Shown piece by piece: positions 17,444 through 30,116 of a DNA stretch of 64,000 nt (position 1 is the first letter of the stretch; each line of letters opens with the position of its first letter). The stretch spans positions 4,588,001 to 4,652,000 of the forward strand of contig NZ_LT607410.1 of assembly GCF_900091515.1 (NCBI RefSeq). The letters run 5' to 3'. The stretch comes from Micromonospora purpureochromogenes (GTDB taxonomy: Bacteria; Actinomycetota; Actinomycetes; Mycobacteriales; Micromonosporaceae). A program made the translations under genes and the position numbers. The notes under the pieces were generated by a model. The model saw only the letters and a list, made by a program, of their open reading frames with translations. It made no database searches and had not been told where the DNA came from.

Positions 17444-18718
17444 TCAGCCGGCCTTCACCGACGCGGCGATCCCGGCCGTGATCCGGGCCAGGTCGGCGTC
17501 GTCGGTCACGTACGGCGGCATGGTGTAGACCAGGTCGCGGAACGGGCGCAGCCAGACGCCCTGCGCCACGGCGGCGGCGGTCGCCGCCGCGACGTCCACC
17601 TCGTGGTCGAGCTGCACCACGCCGATCGCGCCCAGCACCCGCACGTCGGCCACCCCGGGCGCGCCGCGCAACGGCTCCAGGCCGGCCCGCAGGCCCGCGC
17701 CCACCCGGGCGACCTCGGCGGCCCAGTCACCGGCTTGCAACAGCTCCAGGGACGCGTTGGCGACCGCGCAGGCCAGCGGGTTGCCCATGAAGGTGGGGCC
17801 GTGCGCCAGCACCCCGTCGGCGGAGATGCCCCGGGCCACCCGCGGGGTGCACAGCGCGGCGGCCAGGGTGAGGTACCCGCCGGTCAGCGCCTTGCCGACG
17901 CAGAGCACGTCCGGGCTCACCCCGGCGTGCTCGGCGGCGAACATGGCGCCGGTACGGCCGAAGCCGGTGGCGATCTCGTCGAAGACCAGCAGCACCCCGT
18001 GCGCCCGGGTCACCTCGCGGAGCACCCGCAGGTACTCCGGGTGGTGGAAGCGCATCCCGCCCGCGCCCTGCACCACCGGCTCGACGATGACCGCGGCCAG
18101 CTCGTCGGCGTGCCGTTCCACCGCGTCGGTCAGCGCCGCCACGTACGCCGGGTCGGGCGGGTCGTCGAAGCCACCGGGCGGGACCGGCGCGAAGACCTGC
18201 CGGGGCAGCACGTCGCCCCAGAGGTGGTGCATGCCGCCCTCCGGGTCGCAGACGCTCATCGGGTGGAACGTGTCGCCGTGGTAGCCGCCCCGCCAGGTAC
18301 CCAGCCGGCGGCGCTCCGGCCGGCCGGTGGCCCGCTGGTACTGCAGGCACATCTTGATCGCCACCTCGACGCTGACCGAGCCGGAGTCGGCCAGGAACAC
18401 GTGTTCCAGCCCGGCCGGGGCCAGTTCGACCAGCGTCCGCGCCAGCCGCACGGCGGGCTCGTGGGTGAGCCCGCCGAACATCACGTGGCTCATCCGGCCG
18501 AGCTGGTCGGTGACCGCCGCGTCGAGCACCGGGTGCCGGTAGCCGTGGATCGCCGCCCACCAGGACGACATGCCGTCGACCAGTTCCCGGCCGTCGGCCA
18601 GCCGCAGCCGGACGCCCTGGGCGCTCTGGACCACGTACGGCGGGTGGGCCGGGGGCAGCGCCGCGTACGGGTGCCAGACGTGGGCCCGGTCGGCGGCCAG
18701 GATCTCCTCGGGGGTCAC
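17444..18718 (-). CDS. bioA: Adenosylmethionine-8-amino-7-oxononanoate aminotransferase
   Basis: PLP-dependent aminotransferase of biotin synthesis that uses SAM as amino donor to convert KAPA to DAPA. The 424-residue protein shows the BioA signatures [23 protein letters not shown], the [11 protein letters not shown] segment, [13 protein letters not shown] and the PLP Lys in [11 protein letters not shown]. The start is GTG at 18718. It sits between pyrD and pyrF with gaps of 43 and 66 bases on the same strand, so it is probably transcribed with the pyrimidine operon. No other bio gene (bioF, bioD, bioB) is in the window. Confidence 0.94.
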   Translation of the reverse strand: MTPEEILAADRAHVWHPYAALPPAHPPYVVQSAQGVRLRLADGRELVDGMSSWWAAIHGYRHPVLDAAVTDQLGRMSHVMFGGLTHEPAVRLARTLVELAPAGLEHVFLADSGSVSVEVAIKMCLQYQRATGRPERRRLGTWRGGYHGDTFHPMSVCDPEGGMHHLWGDVLPRQVFAPVPPGGFDDPPDPAYVAALTDAVERHADELAAVIVEPVVQGAGGMRFHHPEYLRVLREVTRAHGVLLVFDEIATGFGRTGAMFAAEHAGVSPDVLCVGKALTGGYLTLAAALCTPRVARGISADGVLAHGPTFMGNPLACAVANASLELLQAGDWAAEVARVGAGLRAGLEPLRGAPGVADVRVLGAIGVVQLDHEVDVAAATAAAVAQGVWLRPFRDLVYTMPPYVTDDADLARITAGIAASVKAG

Positions 18719-18761
18719 ACGCTCTCCTTCGTACCGTCGAGGGTTGCCCGGCCGGGAGGTG

Positions 18762-19799
18762 TCACCCGGCCGGCACCGGCGCGGTGGCGCCCGCCGACGC
18801 GCGGGCCGCGGCCCGGACCAGGCCGGGACCCCGGTAGATGAAGCCGGTGTAGAGCTGGATCAGGCTGGCGCCGGCGTCGAACATCCGGGCGGCGTCGTCC
18901 GGGTCGAGGATGCCGCCGACGCCGACCACCGGCAGCCGGCCGCCGGTCTCCCGGTGCACGAACGCGACCACCTCGCGGGCCCGGGTGGCCAGCGGGCGGC
19001 CGGAGAGCCCGCCGGTCTCCGCGCCCCGGTCCGCGTCGGCCGGGGCGAGCCCGTCGCGGGCGAGGGTGGTGTTGGTGGCGATCACCCCGGCGGCGCCGCG
19101 GGCCAGGCAGACCTCCAGCAGTTCGGCGATGGCCGGCTCGGTCAGGTCCGGGGCGATCTTCACCAGCACCGGCTTCTCCCCCACCAGCGCCGCCAGCAGC
19201 GCGTCCAGGTGGGACCGGTCCTGCAACGAGCGCAGGCCGGGGGTGTTCGGCGAGGAGACGTTGACCGCGAAGTAGTCGCCGTGCGCCCGCAGCGCCCGGT
19301 ACGAGGCCAGGTAGTCCTCGACCGCGTCGCCCAGCGGGGTCACCTTGGACTTGCCGAGCGAGATGCCCAGCGGCGCCCCGATCGGGCGGGGCAGCGCCGC
19401 CAGCCGGGCCGCCAGGGCCTCGGCGCCGGCGTTGTTGAAGCCCATCCGGTTGACCACGGCCTCGCTGTCGCGCAGCCGGAACAGCCGGGGCCGGGGGTTG
19501 CCCGGCTGGGCGTGCGCGGTGACCGTGCCGACCTCGACGAAGCCGAAGCCCAGCGCCGGCCAGGCCGGCAGCGCCACGCCGTTCTTGTCCATCCCGGCGG
19601 CCAGCCCCACCGGGTTGGGGAACTCCACCCCGAACACCGTGCGCGGCGCCCGCACCAGGTACCGCGCCCGCACCGCCGCCAGCGCCGCCGGCCGCCCCGA
19701 GAGCGCCGCCAACCGCCGCAACGTCCACTCGTGCGCCGCCTCGGCGTCCCCGCCCCCTACCCGGAACAGCTGCGGCCGCACCACCTTCTCGAAGATCAC
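18762..19799 (-). CDS. pyrD: Dihydroorotate dehydrogenase (quinone), class 2
   Basis: FMN enzyme that oxidises dihydroorotate to orotate with menaquinone as acceptor, attached to the membrane by its N-terminal amphipathic helices. The 345-residue length and the N-terminal extension ([11 protein letters not shown]... TLRRLAAL) mark class 2. Signatures include [53 protein letters not shown] with the catalytic Ser, IATNTT and the FMN-phosphate loop VVGVGGI. Start GTG at 19799. A perfect hairpin lies between carB and this gene. Confidence 0.96.
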   Translation of the reverse strand: MIFEKVVRPQLFRVGGGDAEAAHEWTLRRLAALSGRPAALAAVRARYLVRAPRTVFGVEFPNPVGLAAGMDKNGVALPAWPALGFGFVEVGTVTAHAQPGNPRPRLFRLRDSEAVVNRMGFNNAGAEALAARLAALPRPIGAPLGISLGKSKVTPLGDAVEDYLASYRALRAHGDYFAVNVSSPNTPGLRSLQDRSHLDALLAALVGEKPVLVKIAPDLTEPAIAELLEVCLARGAAGVIATNTTLARDGLAPADADRGAETGGLSGRPLATRAREVVAFVHRETGGRLPVVGVGGILDPDDAARMFDAGASLIQLYTGFIYRGPGLVRAAARASAGATAPVPAG

Positions 19800-19822
19800 G
19801 CCCCGGCTCCCCCCGGCTCGGT

Positions 19823-19877
19823 GATCATGAAGTTGTCGCCACGCGCGTCGGCGGGTCGGGGCGACAACTTCATGATC
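19823..19877. repeat. Perfect inverted repeat between carB and pyrD
   Basis: Two 18-base arms, GATCATGAAGTTGTCGCC (19823-19840) and its exact complement (19860-19877), with a 19-base GC-rich loop. The arms contain AT-rich ATCATGAAGTT, unlike the surrounding GC-rich DNA. The element fills most of the 97-base gap. It could act as an attenuator between carB and pyrD or be a copy of a dispersed palindromic element. Confidence 0.9.
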
Positions 19878-19896
19878 GACGCGGGGATGGAGGGGG

Positions 19897-23281
<3,385 letters not shown>

Positions 23282-23289
<8 letters not shown>

Positions 23290-24427
23290 TCTTCCCGCCT
23301 TCGATGAGCTCGGCGAAGCGGTCGAACAGGTAGTCCGCGTCGTGCGGGCCGGCCGCCGCCTCCGGGTGGTACTGGACGGTGAAGGCGGGCACGTCCCTGG
23401 CCCGCAGCCCCTCGACCACGTTGTCATTGAGGCAGACGTGCGACACCTGGACGCCCCCGAACTCGGTGTCGATCACCTGGTCGGGGACCACCGCGCCCTG
23501 CCCGGCGCCGGGCACCTGCACGGCGAAGCCGTGGTTGTGGCTGGTCACCTCGACCTTGCCGGTGGCCCGGTCGAGCACCGGCTGGTTGATGCCGCGGTGG
23601 CCGTAGCCGAGCTTGTAGGTGCCGAAGCCCAGCGCCCGGCCGAGGATCTGGCTGCCGAAGCAGATGCCGAACAGCGGCACCTCGCGGCGCAGCACCTCGC
23701 GGGCCAGCGCGACCGGCCCCTCGGCGGTGGCCGGGTCGCCCGGACCGGGCGAGAGGAAGACCGCGTCCGCGCCGGTGGCCAGCAGGTCGTCGATGGTGGA
23801 GCCGGCCGGCAGCACGTGGGTGGTGACCCCGCGCGCGGCGAGCCGCCGCGGCACGTTGCGCTTGATGCCCAGGTCGAGCGCGGCCACGGTGAACCGGTGC
23901 GGGCCGACCGCCTCGACGACGTACGGCTCGGCGGTGGTCACCTCGGCGGAGAGGTCCGCGCCGACCATCTGCGGCGACTGGCGGACCCGGGCCAGCAGGG
24001 CGCGCGGGTCGTCGTCGACGCTGGAGATGCCGACCCGCATGGCGCCGCGCTCGCGCAGGTGCCGGGTCAGCGCCCGGGTGTCCACGCCGGCGATGCCGAC
24101 CACGCCCTCGGCGGCGAGCCGGTCCTCCAGCCCGCCGGTGGCGCGCCAGTTCGAGCCGATCCGGGCCGGGTCGCGCACCACGTACCCGGCGACCCAGATC
24201 CGGCTCGACTCGTCGTCCTCGGCGTTGACGCCGGTGTTGCCGATGTGCGGCGCGGTCTGCACCACCACCTGGCGGTGGTACGAGGGGTCGGTCAGGGTCT
24301 CCTGGTAGCCGGTCATGCCGGTGTTGAAGACCGCCTCGCCGAAGGTCTCCCCGACGCTGCCGTACGCCTCGCCGTGGAACGTGCGCCCGTCCTCGAGTAC
24401 GAGGATCGCGGGCCTGCGCTTAGCCAT
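23282..24427 (-). CDS. carA: Carbamoyl-phosphate synthase, small (glutaminase) subunit
   Basis: Glutamine amidotransferase subunit that hydrolyses glutamine and passes ammonia to CarB. The 381-residue protein has the N-terminal CarA domain ([17 protein letters not shown]) and a class I amidotransferase domain with FLSPGPGDP, the nucleophile Cys in [10 protein letters not shown] and the catalytic His/Glu in [13 protein letters not shown]. The start ATG shares one base with the pyrC stop (TAATG), and the gene overlaps carB, so pyrC-carA-carB translation is tightly coupled. Confidence 0.97.
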
Positions 24428-25704
24428 TAGTTGGCAGCCTTTCCGTCCAGGACCGTCGGCTCGCCGCGCAGGAAGGTCGCCACGATGCGACCCGGCAGCG
24501 TCATGCGGGCGTACGGGGTGTTACGACTGCGGCTGGCCAGCTCCGCGGGCTCGATCACCCGACGGGCGGCCGGGTCGACCAGGGTGAGGTTGGCCGGCAC
24601 GCCGGGCGCCGGGTCGATGCCGTGCCCGTCGAGCCCGGCGATCCGGGCCGGGGTACGCGACATCCGCTCGGCGATCAGGTCCCACCGCGGCCCGAACACC
24701 TCCAGGGCGATCGAGAGCGCCGTCTCCAGGCCGAGCATGCCCGGCCGGGCGTACGCCCACTCGCACTCCTTGTCCTCCACCGCGTGCGGGGCGTGGTCGG
24801 TGGCGACGACGTCGATGACGCCCTCGGCCAGCGCGGCCCGCAGCGCGGCGATGTCGGTGGCGGTGCGCAGCGGCGGGTTGACCTTGTAGACCGGGTCGTA
24901 CGTCTCGGCGTGCGCGTCGGTGAGCAGCAGGTGGTGCGGGGTCACCTCGGCGGTGACCCGCACCCCGCGCGCCTTGGCCTGGCGCAGCACCTCGACGCTG
25001 CCGGCGGTGGAGACGTGGCAGACGTGCAGCCGGCTGCCGACGTGCTCGGCCAGCAGCACGTCCCGGGCGATGATCGCCTCCTCGGCGACCGCCGGCCAGC
25101 CGGTCAGCCCGAGCCGGGTGGAGACCTCACCCTCGTGCATCTGCGCGCCCTCGGTGAGCCGGGGCTCCTCGGCGTGCTGGGCGATGACCCCGTCGAACGC
25201 CTTGACGTACTCCAGGGCCCGGCGCATCAGCTTGGGGTCGGCGACGCAGAACCCGTCGTCGGAGAAGATCCGGACCCGGGCGGCGGAGTCGGCCATCGCG
25301 CCCAGCTCGGCCAGCCGCTCGCCGGCCAGGCCGACGGTGACCGCGCCGATCGGCTGCACGTCGACCAGCCCGGCCTCGCGGCCCAGCCGCCAGACCTGCT
25401 CGACCACGCCGGCGGTGTCGGCGACCGGGGAGGTGTTGGCCATCGCGCAGACGGCGGTGTAGCCGCCGAGCGCGGCCGCGCGGGAACCGGACTCGACCGT
25501 CTCGGCGTCCTCCCGGCCCGGCTCGCGCAGGTGGGTGTGCAGGTCGACCAGGCCGGGCAGGGCCACCAGCCCGGTGCCGTCGACGACGGTGGCCTCCGGC
25601 GCGGTCAGCCCGGCGCCGGTCTCGGCGACGACGCCGTCGCGGATCAGCAGGTCGGTCGGCGCGGCGCCGACGACGCTCACGTTGCGGATCAGGTACGAGC
25701 TCAC
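24427..25704 (-). CDS. pyrC: Dihydroorotase
   Basis: Zinc amidohydrolase that cyclises carbamoyl aspartate to dihydroorotate. The 425-residue protein is a type I (long) dihydroorotase with the metal-binding [11 protein letters not shown], further His ligands in VIAQHAEEP and [10 protein letters not shown], and the catalytic Asp in VVATDHAPH. Start GTG at 25704 overlaps the pyrB stop by four bases (GTGA). Upstream in-frame codons read through pyrB sequence, so the shorter start was chosen on family length and the overlap. Confidence 0.96.
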   Translation of the reverse strand: MSSYLIRNVSVVGAAPTDLLIRDGVVAETGAGLTAPEATVVDGTGLVALPGLVDLHTHLREPGREDAETVESGSRAAALGGYTAVCAMANTSPVADTAGVVEQVWRLGREAGLVDVQPIGAVTVGLAGERLAELGAMADSAARVRIFSDDGFCVADPKLMRRALEYVKAFDGVIAQHAEEPRLTEGAQMHEGEVSTRLGLTGWPAVAEEAIIARDVLLAEHVGSRLHVCHVSTAGSVEVLRQAKARGVRVTAEVTPHHLLLTDAHAETYDPVYKVNPPLRTATDIAALRAALAEGVIDVVATDHAPHAVEDKECEWAYARPGMLGLETALSIALEVFGPRWDLIAERMSRTPARIAGLDGHGIDPAPGVPANLTLVDPAARRVIEPAELASRSRNTPYARMTLPGRIVATFLRGEPTVLDGKAAN

Positions 25705-26627
25705 AGGTTGTTCCCTCCGAGCAGCAGGTAAAGGACGGCCATCCGCACGGAGACCCCGTTGGCGACCTGTTCGACGATGGTGGAGCGGGACGAGTCGGCG
25801 ACCTCGGGCGTGATCTCCATGCCCCGGTTCATCGGGCCCGGGTGCATGACGATCGCGTGCTCGGGCAGCCGGCGCATGCGCGGGCCGTCCAGGCCGTAGC
25901 GGCGGGCGTACTCGCGGGCGGAGGGGAAGTAGGAGTCGTTCATCCGCTCCCGCTGCACCCGCAGCATCATCACCACGTCCGACTGCGGCAACACCGCGTC
26001 CAGGTCGTAGGAGACGTCGGTGCCGGGCGCGAGCGCCTGGCCGATGTGCACCGGGATCAGCGTCGGCGGGCCGACCAGGGTGACCTTGGCGCCGAGGGTG
26101 GAGAGCAGCAGCACGTTGGAGCGGGCCACCCGGGAGTGCAGCACGTCCCCGACCACCGCGACGTGCAGGCCGGCGAGCCGGCCCAGCCGGGAGCGCATCG
26201 TGTACGCGTCGAGCAGCGCCTGGGTGGGGTGCTCGTGGGTGCCGTCGCCGGCGTTGACCACCGACCCGTCCACCCAGTTGGCCAGCCGGTGCGGCGCGCC
26301 CGAGGCGGGGTGCCGGACGACCACCGCGTCGGCCCCCATCGCCTGGAGGGTGAGCGCGGTGTCCTTCAGGCTCTCCCCCTTGGCCACGCTGGAGCCCTTG
26401 GCCGAGAAGTTGATCACGTCGGCGCTGAGCCGCTTGGCGGCCGCCTCGAAGGAGATCCGGGTCCGGGTGGAGTCCTCGTAGAAGAGGTTCACCACGGTCC
26501 GGCCGCGCAGCGCGGGGAGCTTCTTGACCTCCCGGCCGGCGACGGTGGCCATCTCGGCGGCGGTGTCGAGGATCTGGGTGGCGGTGGCCGCGTCCAGGTC
26601 GGCCCCGGATAGCAGGTGCCGGATCAC
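25701..26627 (-). CDS. pyrB: Aspartate carbamoyltransferase catalytic subunit
   Basis: Condenses carbamoyl phosphate and aspartate, the committed pyrimidine step. The protein has 308 residues and the carbamoyl-phosphate motif [13 protein letters not shown], the KGESLKDTA loop, [25 protein letters not shown] and MHPGPMNRG. No pyrI regulatory subunit is present, as is normal in actinobacteria. Start GTG at 26627. The 55-base gap to pyrR is almost entirely the 46-bp repeat element that includes the pyrR stop codon. Confidence 0.97.
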   Translation of the reverse strand: MIRHLLSGADLDAATATQILDTAAEMATVAGREVKKLPALRGRTVVNLFYEDSTRTRISFEAAAKRLSADVINFSAKGSSVAKGESLKDTALTLQAMGADAVVVRHPASGAPHRLANWVDGSVVNAGDGTHEHPTQALLDAYTMRSRLGRLAGLHVAVVGDVLHSRVARSNVLLLSTLGAKVTLVGPPTLIPVHIGQALAPGTDVSYDLDAVLPQSDVVMMLRVQRERMNDSYFPSAREYARRYGLDGPRMRRLPEHAIVMHPGPMNRGMEITPEVADSSRSTIVEQVANGVSVRMAVLYLLLGGNNL

Positions 26628-26640
26628 TGTGCCTGCCTTT

Positions 26641-26686
26641 CGTTCGCGACTGCGGGGCTCCGCTTCGCTGCACTCCTCGCGCTCAC
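26641..26686 (-). repeat. 46-bp repeat copy 1, including the pyrR stop codon
   Basis: On the minus strand it reads GTGAGCGCGAGGAGTGCAGC, then GAAGCGGAGCCCCGCAG and TCGCGAACG. The TGA at its second base is the pyrR stop. A second copy with one difference lies at 35039-35084, where it ends aroC. It can fold with GCGG/CCGC in the centre and CGCGA/TCGCG outside. It resembles a short dispersed element. Confidence 0.9.
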
Positions 26687-27267
26687 AGGTGGGCACCCCC
26701 GAAGAGCTTGACCTCGTCGGCACCGTCGGTCTCGGCGAGGGCGACCTTGACGCTCTCGGTGAGCGCGGTCGGGATGTTCTTGCCGACGTAGTCGGCGCGG
26801 ATCGGCAGCTCGCGGTGGCCGCGGTCGACCAGGACGGCGAGCTGCACGATGGCCGGCCGGCCGACGTCGTTGAGCGCGTCGAGCGCGGCCCGGACGGTGC
26901 GGCCGGAGAAGAGCACGTCGTCGACGAGGATGACCCGCTTGCCGTCGATGCCGCCCGGCGGGAGCTGGGTCGGGCCGACCGCGCGGGTGGCGTGCCGGCG
27001 CAGGTCGTCGCGGTAGAGAGTGATGTCGAGCACCCCGACCGGGACGTCGACGTCCTCGAAGGTGCTGATCCGGGCGGCGAGGCGCCTTGCGAGTGGAGCT
27101 CCGCGAGTGGGTATGCCGAGCAGGACGGTGTCGGCGGCGCCCTGGGTCTTCTCCAGGATCTGGTGGGCGATCCGGTCGACGACGCGCTGGACGTCGGCAC
27201 TGGCGAGGATCACCTTCACCGAGGGTTGTCGCGGCAGCGACGACTGGGCAGCCGGTGGGCAGGCCAC
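26683..27267 (-). CDS. pyrR: Bifunctional pyr operon regulator / uracil phosphoribosyltransferase PyrR
   Basis: RNA-binding regulator that senses UMP/UTP and represses the pyr operon, with some uracil phosphoribosyltransferase activity. The 194-residue protein has the PRPP-binding motif [35 protein letters not shown] and the basic RNA-binding surface of the family. The GTG at 27267 has a near-perfect AAGGAGG six bases upstream, so an upstream in-frame GTG/ATG was rejected. It leads pyrR-pyrB-pyrC-carA-carB-pyrD-bioA-pyrF. A candidate PyrR-binding loop lies directly upstream of the Shine-Dalgarno. Confidence 0.95.
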   Translation of the reverse strand: MACPPAAQSSLPRQPSVKVILASADVQRVVDRIAHQILEKTQGAADTVLLGIPTRGAPLARRLAARISTFEDVDVPVGVLDITLYRDDLRRHATRAVGPTQLPPGGIDGKRVILVDDVLFSGRTVRAALDALNDVGRPAIVQLAVLVDRGHRELPIRADYVGKNIPTALTESVKVALAETDGADEVKLFGGAHL

Positions 27268-27270
27268 GGC

Positions 27271-27300
27271 GGACCTCCTTCCCCGCCTCACGGGACGGGT
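27271..27300 (-). promoter_or_regulatory. Candidate PyrR-binding loop next to the pyrR ribosome-binding site
   Basis: The minus-strand leader reads CCCGTCC, loop CGTGA, GGCGGGG, then AAGGAGG. The stem pairs CCCG-U-CC with GG-CGGG, with a single bulged U and a purine-containing loop, like PyrR-binding hairpins in actinobacteria. It ends only a few bases before the Shine-Dalgarno (27271-27280), so PyrR binding would be expected to block translation rather than terminate transcription. Assigned by eye. Confidence 0.55.
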
Positions 27301-27472
27301 CGTTAAAGGACGTCTGGGGACCTCGGTCGGATCGCGAACGGCCCGGACCGGGGCTTCATGCCACGTTACCAGCGGTCACCGGAACGACCCTCGGCACCCA
27401 CTGATCCCCGGATCAGGGCGGCGAAATGGGGATAAGTCCCCTCGCGCTCTCCAACTGTAAGGACACGACCAC

Positions 27473-27501
27473 TTGACCACGTGTCGCAATCCCCGTACCG
27501 T
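27473..27501 (+). promoter_or_regulatory. Candidate bldD promoter
   Basis: TTGACC (27473-27478), a 17-base spacer and TACCGT (27496-27501, matching TAnnnT) form a good vegetative-type promoter 55 bases before the bldD ATG. The 288-base gap from 27268 to 27555 holds this promoter and the pyrR leader, and no gene that I can see. Confidence 0.55.
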
Positions 27502-27514
27502 CACGCTCCGTAGC
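27500..27514 (+). promoter_or_regulatory. Candidate BldD operator (autoregulation)
   Basis: The 15 bases GTCACGCTCCGTAGC match seven of nine fixed positions of the published BldD box nTnACnCWGnGTnAn. The site lies just after the -10 hexamer. A weaker partial match (TTGACCACGTGT) overlaps the -35. BldD represses its own gene in streptomycetes, so autoregulation is plausible. Confidence 0.4.
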
Positions 27515-27555
27515 GATCGCTGGGAGAACCCCAAAGCAGCACTGGGAGTGTCCGA

Positions 27556-28044
27556 ATGCCCTCTGAATACGCCAAGTCGCTGGGCGCCCGCCTGCGCTCC
27601 ATCCGCCAGCAGCAGGGCCTGTCCCTGCAAGGTGTGGAGGAGAAGTCGAACGGGCGGTGGAAGGCCGTGGTGGTCGGCTCGTACGAGCGCGGCGACCGGG
27701 CCGTCACCGTGTCCCGCCTGGCGGAGCTGGCCGACTTCTACCGCGTTCCCGTCTCGGAGCTGCTGCCCGACGGCAGCGGGGTGCGGCACGAGCCCACCAG
27801 CAAGATCGTCCTGGACCTGGAGCGGCTCTACGACGAGGCCTCCGAGGACCTCGCCTACGTCGCCCGGTACGCCCGCGCCATCCAGCAGCAGCGTGGCGAC
27901 TACAACGGCCGGGTGCTCTCCATCCGCGCCGACGACCTGCGCGCCCTCGCCATCGTGTACGACGCCTCGCCGTCGGGCCTGATCGAGCGGCTCACCGAGC
28001 ACGGGGTGCTGGTCGCCGACCCGCGGGCGTTCTTCGCGTCCTGA
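27556..28044 (+). CDS. bldD: Developmental master regulator BldD
   Basis: DNA-binding repressor of sporulation genes during vegetative growth, active as a dimer bridged by a cyclic di-GMP tetramer. The 162-residue protein has an XRE-type helix-turn-helix (about 8-70, LGARLRSIRQQQGLSLQGVE through SELLPDG) and a C-terminal domain with the c-di-GMP signature RGD-x8-RxxD, here RGDYNGRVLSIRADD (113-127). The signature is intact. It is the only plus-strand core gene in this stretch and converges with nusB across a strong hairpin. A GGDEF protein that could supply its ligand is encoded at 0.6-1.6 kb. Confidence 0.96.
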   Translation: MPSEYAKSLGARLRSIRQQQGLSLQGVEEKSNGRWKAVVVGSYERGDRAVTVSRLAELADFYRVPVSELLPDGSGVRHEPTSKIVLDLERLYDEASEDLAYVARYARAIQQQRGDYNGRVLSIRADDLRALAIVYDASPSGLIERLTEHGVLVADPRAFFAS

Positions 28045-28054
28045 TCCACTGTTC

Positions 28055-28094
28055 GCAGCAAGGGCCCGTGCCGTCCGGCACGGGCCCTTGCTGC
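28055..28094. terminator. Strong bidirectional terminator between bldD and nusB
   Basis: Perfect 18-bp stem GCAGCAAGGGCCCGTGCC (28055-28072) / its complement (28077-28094) with a four-base loop GTCC. It starts 10 bases after the bldD stop and lies 50 bases beyond the nusB stop, so it can serve both genes. Confidence 0.88.
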
Positions 28095-28144
28095 GTGGAA
28101 CGGGTGATCGGGTGCGGTCGGCGGCGGAGCGCCGGCGACCCGGA

Positions 28145-28579
28145 TCAGCGGGTGGCGTACTCGGCGATCCGGCCGAGGATGCCGTTGAGGAAGCGCGGCG
28201 AGTCGTCGGTCGACATCTGCCGGGCCAGCTCCACCGCCTCGCTGATCGCCACCGCGTCGTCGATCTCGTCGACGTAGAGCAGCTCGTAGACCGCGATGCG
28301 GGCGAGGTTGCGGTCGACCACCGGCATCCGCTCCAGCGTCCACCCCTCGGCGTAGCTGGCGATCACCTCGTCGATCCGGTCGAGGTGGGCGGCGACCCCC
28401 TCGACCAGGCCGACCGCGTAACCCAGGTGCTCCGGCCGGGGCTTCTCGATCCGCTCGACGTAGCCGGCGAGCACCTCGACCGGGGGACGGTCACGCAGGT
28501 CGGCCTCGTAGAGCACGTCCAGCGCCCGCTTGCGCGCCTTGCGGCGCGACGGCATCTGCTGCTTGGGACCCTCGGCCAT
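28145..28579 (-). CDS. nusB: Transcription antitermination factor NusB
   Basis: All-helical RNA-binding protein (144 residues) that with NusE binds boxA RNA and supports antitermination in rRNA operons. Recognisable blocks are RRKARKRALDVLYEADLR, RMPVVDRNLARIAVYELLY and the C-terminal DDSPRFLNGILGRIAE. Start ATG at 28579 shares one base with the efp stop (TGATG), so efp and nusB are translationally coupled. Confidence 0.96.
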   Translation of the reverse strand: MAEGPKQQMPSRRKARKRALDVLYEADLRDRPPVEVLAGYVERIEKPRPEHLGYAVGLVEGVAAHLDRIDEVIASYAEGWTLERMPVVDRNLARIAVYELLYVDEIDDAVAISEAVELARQMSTDDSPRFLNGILGRIAEYATR

Positions 28580-29136
28580 CAGGCTCGGCCGAGGTAACGG
28601 CCGTCGCGGGTGTCGACCTTGATCTTCTCGCCGGTGGTGATGAAGAGCGGGACCGGCACGGTCGCGCCGGTCTCGACGGTGGCCGGCTTGTTGCCGCCGG
28701 TCGACCGGTCGCCCTGCAGGCCCGGCTCGGTGTAGGTGACCTCGAGCACGACCGAGGTCGGCAGCTCGATGTAGAGCGGGACACCCTCGTGGGTGGCGAC
28801 GGTCGCCTCGGCCTCGGGGAGGAGGTAGTTGGCCGCCTCGCCGACGGTGCCGCCGGGGACGGTGATCTGGTCGAACGTCTCCAGATCCATGAAGACGTAG
28901 TCCTCGCCGTCGGCGTACAGGTACTGCATGGTGCGCTTGTCGACGGTCGCGGTCTCGACCTTGGTGCCCGCGTTGAAGGTCTTGTCGACGACCTTGCCGG
29001 ACAGCACGTTCTTCAGCGTCGTGCGGACGAACGCCCCACCCTTACCGGGCTTGACGTGCTGGAACTCGACGACGGCCCAGAGCTCCCCGTCGAGGTTGAG
29101 TACCAGGCCGTTCTTGAGGTCGTTGGTGGATGCCAT
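28579..29136 (-). CDS. efp: Elongation factor P
   Basis: Ribosome-associated factor that relieves stalling at polyproline stretches, relevant here because the window encodes several proline-rich proteins. The 185-residue protein has the three-domain EF-P pattern: [17 protein letters not shown], the tip loop [10 protein letters not shown] (the Lys/Pro loop that contacts the P-site tRNA), then [15 protein letters not shown] and the C-terminal GRYLGRA. Start ATG at 29136. It leads efp-nusB. The promoter must lie in the 29137-29200 area. Confidence 0.97.
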   Translation of the reverse strand: MASTNDLKNGLVLNLDGELWAVVEFQHVKPGKGGAFVRTTLKNVLSGKVVDKTFNAGTKVETATVDKRTMQYLYADGEDYVFMDLETFDQITVPGGTVGEAANYLLPEAEATVATHEGVPLYIELPTSVVLEVTYTEPGLQGDRSTGGNKPATVETGATVPVPLFITTGEKIKVDTRDGRYLGRA

Positions 29137-29648
29137 TTCCTGCCTTGATCATCAATTGGCGGACAGACCTGGCAAGTCTACTAGTTGTGTCCAACCGGCG
29201 ACTCCGCCTCCGGCCGGCCCCTTCTCGGCCCGACCGACGCCGCCCTCCCGGTCACCGTGCGTCGCCGGCAGGGCCACCCCCGGAGACCCCCACCCCCTCC
29301 TTTGCTCTGCTGCCCCGGACGCAACAGTCACCGAACGTGTCCACGCCCGGAGGCCGGGTCGACCCCGCGACGATCCATCTGAGCAGCTCACGCCCGGTGT
29401 TGCCGGGAAGGCAGCAGAACAAAGGCGCCAGGGAAGGGCGGCGGCGGCGAGCCGCACATCACCGAGCGTGGATTGGCTCGCCGACCACTCACGGTAACCG
29501 TCGACGGCCGGGCACGCCGTGCGCGGCGTGCCCGGCCGTCGACGGCGATCGTGCCGCCGGTCACGCTGCGACCCGGCAACGTGACGGTGGCGGGGTGCGG
29601 CGCCGGTTGCCGGGGACGGCCGGGCGGGCGCCCTGCGGCGGGGACCGC
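29137..29648. other. Gene-free gap between efp and aroQ
   Basis: About 510 bases without a convincing gene on either strand. The efp-proximal part is relatively AT-rich (CTACTAGTTGTG near 29177-29190) and probably holds the efp promoter. The aroQ-proximal part holds a long hairpin at 29498-29545. Short open frames here have no recognisable family and no good ribosome-binding site. Confidence 0.6.
29498..29545 (-). terminator. Long hairpin downstream of the aro genes
   Basis: Perfect 21-bp arms (29498-29518 and 29525-29545), 22 bp if the next G-C is counted, around the loop GTGCGC. The arms read CCGTCGACGGCCGGGCACG and CC, and the complement. It lies about 100 bases beyond the aroQ stop and is likely a terminator for the aroB-aroQ transcript. 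No T run, as is common in this group. Confidence 0.7.
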
Positions 29649-30116
29649 TCAGCCGGTCGCGCCGAGGCGGGTGGCCAGGTGGCGCAGGGCGAGCCGGTAG
29701 CCGTCGACGCCCAGGCCGCAGATCACCCCGGTCGCCACGGCGGAGACCACGGAGTGGTGCCGGAACTCCTCCCGGGCGTGGATGTTGGAGATGTGCACCT
29801 CCACCAGCGGCCCGCGCAGCATCGCGCAGGCGTCCCGGACCGCGATCGAGTAGTGCGACCAGGCGGCCGGGTTGAGCACCACCGCCGCGTGCTCGTCGGC
29901 CGCCTCGTGCAGCCAGCCCAGCAGCTCATGCTCGGCGTCCGTCTGCCGGACGACCACGTCCAGCCCCAACTCGCGGCCGGTGTCGACACAGAGCGTCACC
30001 AGGTCGGCGTAGCTGGTCACGCCGTACACGTCGACCTGCCGGGTGCCGAGCCGGCCCAGGTTCGGGCCGTTCAGCACGTACACCCGCGCGGTGCCACCCT
30101 CGTTCGCCCCACTCAC
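29649..30116 (-). CDS. aroQ: 3-Dehydroquinate dehydratase, type II
   Basis: Third step of the shikimate pathway. The 155-residue protein is a type II enzyme (dodecameric family) with [16 protein letters not shown], the flexible-loop Tyr/Arg region, [31 protein letters not shown] and [18 protein letters not shown] with the catalytic His. Start GTG at 30116 overlaps the aroB stop by four bases, so aroB and aroQ are coupled. Confidence 0.96.
   Translation of the reverse strand: MSGANEGGTARVYVLNGPNLGRLGTRQVDVYGVTSYADLVTLCVDTGRELGLDVVVRQTDAEHELLGWLHEAADEHAAVVLNPAAWSHYSIAVRDACAMLRGPLVEVHISNIHAREEFRHHSVVSAVATGVICGLGVDGYRLALRHLATRLGATG

Noticed and set aside
23290..23427. N-terminal extension of CarB to 23427
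   Set aside because: Those codons are antisense-like Arg/Thr/Ser text inside carA; the ATG at 23289 matches the family start.
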